Origin: Tanypteryx hageni | Lineage: Eukaryota; Arthropoda; Insecta; Odonata; Petaluridae | Assembly (NCBI GenBank): GCA_028673005.1 | Contig: CM054116.1 | Span: 22,731,840 to 22,795,839, forward strand | Direction: 5' to 3' | Length of the DNA stretch: 64,000 nt | Shown here: positions 22,175 through 32,266 of the stretch, one piece after another | How positions within the stretch are numbered: position 1 is the stretch's first letter | How the letters are laid out: every line of letters begins with the position of its first letter | Program-made: the position numbers and the translations under genes | Notes under the pieces: model-generated | Databases searched by the model: none | Told to the model about the DNA's origin: nothing | Seen by the model: the letters and a program-made list of their open reading frames with translations, nothing else

Positions 22175-23764
22175 ATTAGAAATTATTGCCAAGATAATTT
22201 GACTGTAAATAGCAATTTCATTTTAAGTATTATTTTCATGTAATAATTTCTGGCACAGTTTCATGTCATTGAATATTTTCTAATAAAGTGAAAATTAGCT
22301 ACTTTTATTCTTTGTATTTTTTCAGAAATTAGCATTTGAGGTTTTATGCTCAACATCACACCTGAAATATTAGTCAGCAGAGACAAATTAAATGAAGATA
22401 TAATTACAGTAAAGTCTGAAATTTAACATCTAAAATTTAACTATGAGATGATATTAGATGATTTTAAAACGCTGTTCAGTAATATAAACAGAATAGCAGT
22501 GAAAATTTCCATGGAAAACTTTTTTTAAAAACATATGCAGTCGTTTTTTTCTTGCTCGTACATACCATACTTATAATTTGTAAGCGGAATGTTTCTAATT
22601 CTCAATAAAAGTATTAAAATAGCACAAGAAATACGAACACTGAAATTTGGCAAATATACTGAAAATATATACTTGAAATTAATTAAACACAAACCAACTT
22701 CCTACAGTTCTTTCCCTCATACGAGAAACTCTTTCACACACCAATAAAAATCATAATCCGAGATCAAAGTGCCTTCGCGATACGAGAAGAAATCGCAGAA
22801 GACGAACGAGGCGAACAGAAAAGAGGAGAGTAACCCAGAGAACGAGGATGATTTATAGTGAGAGTATTACGTATGAAAACGAATGCGGCCTCTTTGAAAG
22901 GCGTCGGGGGGATCCCTTTCGAGGCGGCTACGAACGCGTCGCGACTGAATAGAGACGTCCTTATATGCGGTCGAAGAAAGACGTCGCGCACTGGGAAATT
23001 TTAATATGAGAGAGGCAACGGGCGTCAAAGCGGTTCTGGCAATCAGGAGAAGCACCGAAGATGAGAGGACCGGAGACCCTTCATCAAGAAGCCATCGGGG
23101 ATTAAGGGCCTTCGGTCGATGGCAGCATGGAGGGAAGAAGGGGTGAACATGGGCAATAGGACGCTGAGGACGTGAAGTGAAAAGGGCAAGGGTGAGAGAG
23201 GGCTGTAAGGGAGAGGATTCGATGAGGAACGAAATGGAAGCATCTTCGAAAAGGAATAGAGGAGGAGATAATTGACCTAAGGGGGCCCTAGATCGATGGT
23301 TTCCAAGATGTTGACGCGGGGGGTGGATCGGGGGTGGAAGGGGGGACTAATGACATATATTTACTGTCTGTTTAATCATTCTAATTGTGACACCTAAAAT
23401 ATGCAGCCGTAAAATTCTAGCCCTCAAGAAGCTAGGACGTAGCTTTTGCATCCATGTTTAATCGCAATTGCAGGTCCAGTAGATATTGTTTATGACATTT
23501 GATTAAACATAGAGAGGTGGGGCACTAAGACAGTTTTCCTAGGTGAGGGAGTACTGTAATTGTTTTTGGCGGATTTGTATAGTTTGGAAACCGTTGCCAT
23601 GGATAGAACGAAGGCTCCTGTCATCATTATGATTAATTCTTATATTTTGAATGAAAAACAATCGAACCGCGATCATTCAAACAAAAAAGAAATCGAGCAT
23701 GGAACCTAATTTTTATGTGCGTGAATACGGATGAGAAAAATACCTTCACCGAGTTATCCAAAAT
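22175..23764. other. Gene-free stretch
   Basis: AT-rich to 22700, then a purine-rich block (22760-23340) with G-rich runs near 23320. Short frames only, none recognised. Confidence 0.3.
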
Positions 23765-24422
23765 TAGGGTGACCAGATGCTGATGGTCACAATCGGGACA
23801 AAACGAGTATTGAAAGAGAAAATCCGGGACATTTTCCAAAAAACGGGACAATGGGAGATTTGATATTATTTTATTGTATACCTCCTCTAAATTTCAAACG
23901 AATATGTTTACAAAAGAAAAAGCAAACTTTTATTTATTGTAATAACAAATAACTTTACATATTTCGTGAATAATGAAGCCGTATTACAATAAAAACTTTT
24001 AGAAGACAATGGTATTTTCAGTAATATTTTAAGGTACCTCTGCCTGCCTTGATCAAATTTTGGTCTTTTTTTAATGATCTCATAAAAATCTTTACAGGTC
24101 ATACGTAATTTGTATTTACAAAGGAAGAGAAAATCATCACCAGCTGTCATTATTTTCTTAGAACCAGCTCTTGGTGAACTTCCATGGGTCTTTGGATTTT
24201 ACAGAGCTTGAAATGCGAATGCCTTTTATGAAATCGTATTTGGAAGATCGAGTTTGATGTTAAAATTAATTTCGTATAACGGGAGATAAAAAAAACTGCT
24301 GGATAGACCATCACGCTGACAAGAAAAACGACCGGAACATTTATGCGTCCCGAAAAAAATATTCGGAATTCCGGGACAAAACTCTGAAAACCGGGACAAG
24401 TCCCGGGAAACCGGGCACCCTA
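23765..24422 (-). mobile_element. Deletion-derived hAT element
   Basis: Termini TAGGGTG ... CACCCTA, flanked on both sides by a perfect 8-bp duplication TCCAAAAT (23757-23764 and 24423-24430), the hAT target-site length. Both ends carry repeated CCGGGAC/GTCCCGG words. On the minus strand a frame at 23908-24150 contains YKLRMTCKDFYEIIKKRPKF, resembling YKINIDLTCEEFYTKIK at the transposase tail of the hAT at 60086-62073. So this is a relative that kept only the transposase tail. Confidence 0.88.
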
Positions 24423-24430
24423 TCCAAAAT

Positions 24431-25523
24431 TCGAGTTATCGGGACTACATACGTTAAAGTAACGAATAAATTCAAAATGGAAATAAATTTCGCAGGTAAC
24501 AGCAAAACGTAAACGTAGCGCGTAATGTATGCTTAGTTCTGTAAAGACGCGTTCAATGACACCTGAAACAAATGAGTCATAAAAATAGTTTAAATATATC
24601 CCCACTAATAGCGCTCGAAAACGTCTTGATTTGATACAATGTCATTAATTTCATTCGCGTGGCCTTTCGATCCTGACGTGAAAGAGAAAGCAATTTTAAT
24701 TTAAAATACACAATAAAATTACGATACGAGTCTGGACGTGCTCTTACCGGAACTAATGCTCTCCGAAAGCCTTCGCATTAAAATTGATGCGCTTTGAAAG
24801 CTCCGAACGGAGCGTATGAATCAGCTTTCATTTTTTATCGACACATTCTAGTGAAAATATGCATCGGTTCGTTTGCACGGCGTCGAGGGGTAATCAGGAA
24901 GCAAAAGGGGACGAGTTGGATACAGTTTTTGCTCCGGGGCGTGACTTTGCGTTCTCTAGGCCATGCTCGGCAGATGGAAGGTGGGAAGAGAGAAGTACAG
25001 AGAGGAGGGAGAAAAAGAGAATGGGGAGGCGGAGAGGAGAATGGGGCTGGGGATGCGGACGAACCGAGCGCTGAAAGAATAGCCGAATGAAAAACGCATT
25101 CTCTTTCGGCGAAGATTCGATGCACGGGGCTAAGAGCAAAGAGCCCATAGGGAAAGTGCCGGCTGTTGATATTTTGCAAAAAATTTTAAAAAGTATTTTT
25201 TTGCAATTTTGGTATATATTTATATAAATTCAACATTTTCATTGTACGGAACAGTTGCAAATGGTGATTTTATGCATACTAAAATTTGTTTTCAGTCTTG
25301 CCCCGAGCGTCGATCTTCCTTGCTAAGACGCCGCACATGAACAATGGGGGACCGTCAAAATATTTAATTATGTTTTTCAAAATTCTTTGTAATTGACTTA
25401 ATTACTCCCTGTGAACATTTTTTTTGTTAAATCGTCTTCATTATGCAAAAAATATTTAAAATAACTCTTTTAAATATCCCGCGAAAACGGCATCCTGGTT
25501 GGAGAGAAAATAGTAAGGGGTAC
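24431..25523. other. Gene-free stretch
   Basis: A purine-rich patch (24950-25060) gives overlapping frames on both strands; the remainder is AT-rich. No family recognised. Confidence 0.3.
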
Positions 25524-25543
25524 GTGACGTCATCGCATGCCAC
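25524..25543 (+). promoter_or_regulatory. CRE-like palindrome plus GCATGC, left inverted motif
   Basis: Contains TGACGTCA (the CRE/ATF palindrome) followed two bases later by GCATGC, 80 bp upstream of the THAP ATG. It is either a promoter element or part of a terminal inverted repeat. Confidence 0.4.
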
Positions 25544-25622
25544 TCGTTTAAACAAACGGCCGTACTGAAAGCACACGGTTTTGATACTTCGTCCTGTTGC
25601 TTTTCCTGATATCGTAGCTAAA

Positions 25623-25838
25623 ATGGAGAATATGGAACTTAAGAAGGGTTATAAGTATTGTCTGGTACCTCAGTGCATAAATACAACGATTCAAACCCCG
25701 AGAAAACTGTTCTTCACGCGACCGAGCTCCTTGGGAAAAAATAAGAAGCGGAGAATATTGTGGTTGAAAGCCATGAGGAGATACGCATCTGATATATCGG
25801 AACATACAATTGCATTTGTCTGCGAAGATCATTTTAAT
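25623..25838 (+). CDS. THAP-type zinc finger, first exon (partial)
   Basis: 72 codons from the ATG at 25623, chosen because it directly precedes the domain; 25632 is an alternative. The THAP ligands are complete: C13 and C18 (KYCLVPQC), then C67 and H70 (FVCEDHF). The family Trp is W47 in RILWLKAMRRY. TPRKLFF replaces the usual FHRFP. This CLVPxC...TP.KLF...W..A..R...FVCEDHF pattern is one I know from multicopy insect THAP proteins. The frame then runs into ATAAGTACTT, where an intron donor would be expected; with G for the first A it would be a perfect GTAAGT, so the donor may be lost. No downstream exon with the AVPTF box was found before 26187, so the gene is probably dead or internally deleted. 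Confidence 0.65.
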
Positions 25839-26186
25839 ATAAGTACTTGTTATATGTACATAATTTTATTGCTTCGTATTTTAGTTTATGCCTTATGTCG
25901 GCATTACATTGACATGATACATATATTTCTGGAGAACGTTGAAAGAGTAAATTATACTTTTATGTTTCAAAGATTAGCATATATATTTTAACAAAACCTC
26001 CATAATGTAATATACCTATTCTAAATACGTAAGATCAAACTTACGGAAATCGTTGGGCTATGGGTTTATTAAGCAAATAATTACTGTTGTAGTGCATATA
26101 TTTAAGTACCAAGTTTTTAAGCAAATACTTTTACAAATGTTACATATTAAGTTAGTTCTCTAATTTAAATATTTTAATAAATTTGT

Positions 26187-26420
26187 TCAAATAATATCCA
26201 TGACAGCATGGTATTTTGAAGGACCCTGTTTTTCTAAATAAGGGCAGTCATGACACTCCACAGACGTGACTAAATCTTCTTCTTCATCTACAACTACACT
26301 CACTTCATAACCTCTTTATCTTATTCTGTGTTCAGGGCAAATCTTGCCTTTAACAATACAAATTTTTCCTTCTCGCTTCAGTTTAATAATAGCATTACTA
26401 ACAAAGTCTTTCTCATTGAC
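26187..26420 (-). pseudogene. SWIM/YqaJ-like insect protein, second exon, broken
   Basis: Minus strand from about 26420 reads NAIIKLKREGKICIVKGKICPEHRIR, an in-frame TAA (26313-26315), then RGYEVSVVVDEEEDLVTSVECHDCPYLE and a stop at 26187. In a family of multicopy insect proteins with a C-terminal YqaJ nuclease domain, this block is V-K-R-x-x-x-x-C-x-x-K-x-K-x-x-P-E-H-x-V-R followed by a SWIM-like ...V-x-C-x-D-C-A-A...C-K-H. Here ECHDC is kept but the partner CKH is missing and the nuclease domain is absent. The Cys-rich frame further upstream (26421-26597) is probably intron. Function in the family is not established. Confidence 0.5.
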
Positions 26421-26646
26421 CTCAAAGGGAGAAAAAATCCATAAAAGCAAAGACGAAATTCGCGACATATACAAAAGAGATATGCAGTTATTACAAACAC
26501 TTCTACAGTTTTTCTTTTCACAAGTATGGGTAATAACTAAGGCAGACAGACACTTAAAACAACAAACTTCACCACATTTCCTATAGGCAAGACACACGGA
26601 AACTAAGTTTATTCACATTAATTTGGTATATTTGTCAATATTTGAC

Positions 26647-26699
26647 CTGATGATTCTGTAAAGGCAGATGATGGTGATTATTTGCCGAAACCGGTCGTG
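26647..26699 (+). ncRNA. Hammerhead-like motif, second occurrence
   Basis: CTGATGA, then a spacer with GGCA...TGCC pairing just before GAAA, then CCGGTCGTG. The order resembles CUGANGA - stem II - GAAA, but nine unpaired bases separate CTGATGA from the stem. Its sequence style (GCCGAAACCGGTCGTG) is shared by 3' ends of retroelements in several arthropods. It lies between the two convergent fragments, so probably a separate insertion. Confidence 0.3.
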
Positions 26700-27068
26700 T
26701 TTTACATCATATATTTTGTGGAAATTAGCAAAAGTTTAATATAAATAAAAAATACTATCTAGCATTGTTCATGTTATTTGTGGAATTCCACGGTCTCGGC
26801 CTTGTCCATTACCTTTTGTATACTTCTCAAACTATATTTTACTTACTAGATACTAGGACAGCATGGGAAATAATACAAAAATAAATATTATATAATATTA
26901 ATTAAAACTAGAGTTGTTTTATTCATTTAATATGGGAAAGCTGTTTTAAGACGTCAATCTATCTTTTACACGTCTTCTGCGTTTCAGTCGAAATAATAGT
27001 ACTATTACAATAACTGAAAATAAAAGCGATACATCGAACTTGTTTTATCAATTAAATGTAATACAAAC

Positions 27069-27214
27069 CTATCCGCCTTCACTCCACGCATTTCAAAATC
27101 TGAATATTGCTCCCTACGACTTCCAATGTACCGCAAAAGCATGTACGAATCAACGTTGGGCAAATTATCAGATCTGACTACACAAAACCCTTCAGATGCC
27201 ATTTTGCAAAACAC
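27069..27214 (-). pseudogene. SWIM/YqaJ-like insect protein, first exon
   Basis: From ATG 27214, or more likely the ATG at 27202 (MASEGFCVVRSDNLPNVDSY), the exon continues MLLRYIGSR ... MRGVKAD and ends at AG|GTTTGT (27069). N-termini with SEGFxVVRSDNLPxVDS...RGVKA are characteristic of the multicopy insect family whose second exon is at 26187-26420. About 650 bp separate the exons and the reading phases do not join cleanly with the acceptor I chose, so part of the second exon is missing or the junction is wrong. Confidence 0.5.
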
Positions 27215-27369
27215 AAAGCGAAATAAATGCAGGAAGGTGCAGTACTTCTACCAATATTTCTTCTAAGACGGCGTATAGAGGAAAACAACAGAATTATTAT
27301 GTCTTTCAAGCTTCCACTTCTATACCGGCACAATGGCTTCTAGCACGGCTAGCGTCGGCTAACACGCTT

Positions 27370-27389
27370 GTGGCATGCAGTGACGTCAC
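27370..27389 (-). promoter_or_regulatory. CRE-like palindrome plus GCATGC, right inverted motif
   Basis: Inverse of the left motif with two central differences (GTGGCATGCAGTGACGTCAC on +), about 155 bp upstream of the minus-strand start codon. Confidence 0.4.
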
Positions 27390-29959
27390 TAAACACTCGG
27401 CAAACTTCGGCTACCAATCGAATGTGATCGGGTTCGGCATTAACTCGTCCGTTTTAAATTGCTTTTTTTATAAATATCTGTTATAAATTTAACGAAAAAG
27501 CTTTATATTTGCCTATAACAATAGCCATACAATACAACTTCATAAAATTGTCGGTAATCCCCGATATTTGACAGTCCCCCATTGCGCTCTCCATCTCTAC
27601 GCGCGCGCATGCACGCATGAATCGCGTAAAACGCGCGCGTTCGCCGCAAACCCTGGGGGTGCGCCGCAAACCGTAGAAATAAAATGGAGGAAAACAGGAG
27701 TATTTCGATTACCAAAAGAAATGATTCTTTTTTTACGGATAGTTTCTGTTAGTTTTTCGTAGAAAATGCTATCGGAAATGTAGCTACTGTAGCAGGTTGC
27801 GTAGCTATTAAACTCTCCTCACACGACTATTTCTTAAATGGAAAATCATATAGGTACAGGTCGAGTTGAGATTTCCACCACGGGATAATACACAGCTTTA
27901 GACTGTTTTGATTTGAGGAAAACTTCGATTTTTGTCACGCGAAAATTAGAATATAATACGCTTTTCCTCCGATACAAAACGGGATTCGATCATTCAAGTA
28001 TACAAACGTGCATTAAAAGTTTCGAAAATTAAGGCAGGAAAGAAAAAATATGAAAGAGAAGATGGCCAAAAACGAGCAAAGCGGACGAGCACGTATTGGA
28101 ACAATAACGGAAGCGGTAAAGGGAATACTGCAAGAATTCAAATAATCTTCGTTATCGAATTCGATTCATTCAGACAAAGAGAATATCTACAGATAAGCCG
28201 CAAATTACCTCTACCGGCCGCGCACTACCCGTGACGGTTAGCACACGCTATAAAGTAAACGAAGATAGGAATGAACGAGAGAAAGGAAGATAAAAACTAA
28301 AAAAAGGGAAGGGCAGTTCTCTGGAGCGCTTGGAGTTTGGAAGAGCAGGAGCCGCAAGTAGTTAGGCAAGAGGAAGGGAGAAGTTTCTTCCTCGACTAAG
28401 AGTGCTAAGCAAGGGAGAGGCTCGAAGGGGGAATTCCCAGGGAGAGAGGAGGGAGGCGATTCCCTAAAGAGGCGGCTCAAGAACGGTTCAACGTCAATTG
28501 AAGTCGAAGTAAACAGGAATACTTTACCGCGTTTCTTAAACCTCCCAGATCTCTTTTGCAGTTAGGGCGAATTCCTCCAAAACAGCCCCAAGAGAAACCG
28601 AGAGAGAGAGGGACGGTGAGTACTAACTTTATTCCACGCTTACAACTTCCTCATCCATTACTTATTCAACGCAATTCAGAAGAGGTTCGGAAGGACGGAT
28701 GAACGAGCCCCGAGGACGCAACCAAAGTCGGCAGAATGGATGCCTTTATTCGAGCACACGGAACACGAGAGACGCCCTGCAGTGGTAAACGACGCGTCAA
28801 TTATTTCCATGGCATGCAAAGGATTTCGCGAGGATTTCCGCCGTCGTAGTGCAAGTCCAGAGAAGGTTTTATAATCCGCGGATGCTACCGCATAAGCTGA
28901 AGAGGGATGAAGAGAAACTAAGGAGATGGAGACACGTAATAGGGTCACCGCACGTTCTCTCGAAGAGCGCTCTCAGCTAATCGCATTGGCGGGGATGAAG
29001 AGAAAGGAATGGGAGAGAGTGGGAGAGGAAAAGAGAGAGAGAGAGGAAAAGAGAGAGAGAAAGGAAAAGAGAGAGGGAGAAAACTCGGTTTCCAGAGAAG
29101 AGAAGAGATTCCCTGAATGCGTTTCATCGATGAATGCTAATTTAGTGCGACCTCTCCGACTCGCGCCAAATCGGAAAGAGCAAATGCGTAAAACGAGAAG
29201 TGAAGTAGCCAGGACAACGTATAAAAGGGGCATAAAGGCTCGGATTTCGAAGCGATGCACTTCATATATATTATGAAGGGCCATTGCTTTCATTGCAGTC
29301 CGCCTGGAGGCATAAAACGGCGCATAATTTCCACGAAAGTTTCATTTGTTGACGAAATAGGTAAACGACGATGAAACGTATGAAGTGATTTTATGATAAG
29401 GCCAACGCAATATCCAATTAGCAGTTATGTTCGTGTTGAATATCAAAAGAAAAGATGTGCGAGGAAAAGGAGAGGGTAATGCGAGGAAAATGGCGCCGAA
29501 AAAGGAAATTCCTGCCATTCTTAGGAGAGGGAAAATCCCTGAGGGAACAGGATATTGGGTAAGGGAGTGAGGCGAGGATGCTTGACGCGGGACGGAGATT
29601 GATCATCAAAGGAGAGACGGAGAAAAAATTTTAATCGACAGTCGTTGGTGCGGAAGACTAATAGTGACAAAAAACTGGGAATTTCCAGCATGAAATGATA
29701 ATTCTTCCGAGCATCGAGTGCTGTGGAAGATGGATCAATATTTGCAGAAAAGACTTCCGGCTTAAAAAATAAAAAAATAATTATCAACACGTTCTGATTT
29801 GGATCTCACAAGATACAATTCTCGAGTACAACAGTACCACTCTCTAACAACTGCACAAAGTAGAAATAGTAGCCGCACTTCAACTACGATTTCATAGTTA
29901 ATAACCTTCCATAAAAATAAATGTATCACCCTAAAATTATTAATGCAATAATATTAAGC
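27390..29959. other. Gene-free stretch
   Basis: 27560-27680 is GC-rich with GCGCGC runs. Purine-rich tracts lie at 28260-28480 and 28990-29100. Small frames in these tracts overlap on both strands and show no domain. Confidence 0.3.
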
Positions 29960-30905
29960 CAGTGGTTCTCAACCTTGGGGTAATTACTCTTTTGGGGGTA
30001 ATTTCAGGTTTTTGAGGGGGTAATGGGGGCCCATGTGGGAGTTAAAACACGGTGAAACCGATAGTAAAGGTGTGAAAAACTATCTGGATTGGCAATAGGG
30101 AAAGATAGGCTGAGCCATTTGATTATTCTCTATTTGTAAGCTAATCAGAATCATCTTAGTTTGCGCGCACCATAATAGATATTTAAGAAAAGGATACCCA
30201 TAAGCCAGTCGCTATACGGTTTTTCGTAGCAGATGTATTTCTATTAAAAAGACTCGTGAATTTTTCGGAGTTCTTTCAGTTACTCTTCTTTTTCCTGCTA
30301 ATATATACTTACTTTTTTAATAAAACCTATATATGTGGCATATATAACGACTGCACATATTTATTATCTTCCTTCATATGCCCAGACTTATTGAATCCTT
30401 GTTGGTTTATACCAGAAATTGAAGATTTTAAATTCTGAGTTTGGCATTAATAAATTACTTTTTTCTGTATTTCTTTAAATATTTTTGGTCACACAGAGGT
30501 TAAAATGGTTAGAGATTGAAGTTTAAAAGTTTTATTCCAGTATTTTTGTAGGTTACTGAGAATAAAAAGGTTTTCTAATTAAGTTTCAATAACATTGAAA
30601 GATGAAACAGAGAGTTGAATAATTTTTTTGCTTTGTGTTTCTGATAAAGCCTTCCGTTGACAGAGTTTAATGTTATTTTAATAAAAAAGTTGATAATGAG
30701 CATTGTTTCCACTTAATTCTGAAAGTGTTAATTCCTCTATAATTGTTAAGAATGGCTGGAACTTATAAGGAATGGCTGTACTCCTACGATTTACCGAATA
30801 CCGTTAAGTTAGGTTTTTTTATAATTTGGAAATTTGCAATTGGGGTAAGAACAGCTTAAATGATGGCTAAATGGGTAATGGGATATAAAAGGTTGGGAAC
30901 CACTT
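29960..30905. mobile_element. Non-autonomous hAT element
   Basis: Starts CAGTGGTTCTCAACCTTGGGG and ends with the inverse of AAGTGGTTCCCAACCTTTTA. A perfect 8-bp duplication TATTAAGC flanks it (29952-29959 and 30906-30913). No frame inside resembles a transposase, so it depends on another element for movement. Confidence 0.9.
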
Positions 30906-31237
30906 TATTAAGCGCATTCCACGAATAGTAACTTTCAGGGCACCAACTCATACAATTAATGCAATAAAAATCCATAATTGGCACAGAATTTAAATAAATA
31001 GGGAGCAAATTGCATTGAGGTAGTGCGTATCTGCTGGTACGTGCGTGGTGAGTGTCACGTGAGGAAACAAGCAAGGCTATAGTACAAATACATTGTTTTC
31101 CTCTATTTATAGATTTAGTCGCCTTGAACGAAAGCTCTCCGTTGTTAATACTGAAATAATTATAGCTAAAATCCGTGAACAATTATTCTGTGAAAATGCG
31201 ACGAAATACTTGCCTGCTACCAGCTTCATCAATAAAA

Positions 31238-31287
31238 AAATTGCATTTCATCTTTACATTTTAAAATGGAAAGATGAAATGCAATTT
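31238..31287. repeat. Near-perfect 50-bp palindrome
   Basis: Arms of 25 bases (AAATTGCATTTCATCTTT... against ...AAAGATGAAATGCAATTT) meet at CATTTTAAAATG with no spacer. Only one base pair of 25 mismatches. Confidence 0.9.
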
Positions 31288-32017
31288 CTTTGGCATCAAC
31301 TTCTGCAACATTACTCGGATTTGAAAAGTAACCAACATCTATGTTTGCCAATTGTCACATACGGAGCACAAGGTTTGGTGATTAAATCAAGAACCATCGA
31401 GAAGAATCATAGAATTCACTACAACAGATAAAAATTAGATAAAAAAGAATGCTACAAATAAGGCCAAATAGGAGATGGGGAAAACAACAAGAAGGTTTAG
31501 AAAAAGAAAATGACATCGTCTTAGCACGTGGCAGTAAAATGATCGAGGTCCCTCTGATTTCAAAAACTATAGTAGCCAATTTTTACAATTGCAAAAACAT
31601 AAAGAAAATAAAAATAATAACAAACAAAATAATTAATTTTAGTGTCGGAGGCGTATGTTCAACGAGTGACTCACCAAAGAACTTCTTTAATGCAAGGCAT
31701 TGTAAGGCGGGAGAGAAAATGTGGCGGCGGAGCAGAGATTTATTTCTTGCGAGGGAGTGGAGCAGGAGATTGGATGAGGAGATAGAAGGAATTGCGGAGA
31801 GAGAGAGGGAAGGCTAAGAGTGGGAGGCAATGACACGAGGAAGAGATAGAGAGAATGTCGGATGAGGGGAATAAGATGGAGGAAAATGTTGACGGAAAGA
31901 GGTACACCAAACGTGCCGTGGGGATAAAAAGATGGAAAAGAAGCGAAGAGAGAGAAAAGAGGAGGCGAGGAGAAACACGGAGGGGAAAGAGGAAAAATGC
32001 GCGATGACGCAAGTAAG
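31288..32017. other. Gene-free stretch
   Basis: Overlapping frames around 31690-32120 arise from a purine-rich tract. No domain seen. Confidence 0.3.
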
Positions 32018-32266
32018 CAGGGCCGACCCGAGCTACGGGCGAGCCGGACGGCTTCCCGGGGCGCCAAAATTTTGGAGGCGATATCCCGATCATTACTTGC
32101 GAGTGAGTAAATATTGGATACCAATTTATATCGACGAACAGGTTAGAATCTTGATGGCATTCCTTTTAATTTTTCATTGTCAATAATTTTTACAGAGCGA
32201 TGAATAAATTAACATGTACTATGTAAATATCTCAACAAACATTAATGGAGAGGGGCGCTGGAGCGC
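32018..32266 (+). mobile_element. hAT MITE, truncated copy
   Basis: CAGGGCCGACCCGAGCTACGGGCG at the left end and a body matching the MITE at 48065-48361 (AAATTTATATCGA(C/A)GAACAGG, CTCAACAAA(C/A)ATTAA). The right terminus is missing after GGGGCGCTGGAGCG. Confidence 0.85.

Larger units (their letters stand above)
25524..27389. mobile_element. Candidate element with convergent THAP and SWIM/YqaJ-like genes
   Basis: GTGACGTCATCGCATGCCAC at 25524-25543 and its near-exact inverse at 27370-27389 (18 of 20 bases) bracket two convergent coding fragments: a THAP exon on + (25623) and a SWIM/YqaJ-like gene on - (27214 inward). Each inverted motif lies 80-170 bp upstream of one start codon. THAP domains occur in Kolobok- and P-type transposases, and the second protein family is common as a multicopy gene in insects. 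True termini and target duplication were not found, so calling it one element is an inference. Confidence 0.4.

Noticed and set aside
26421..26597. Cys-rich peptide (CGEVCCFKCL...CEKKNC...CNNC) on the minus strand
   Set aside because: It lies upstream of the recognised SWIM/YqaJ-like block and probably in the intron; the Cys spacing fits no finger I know.
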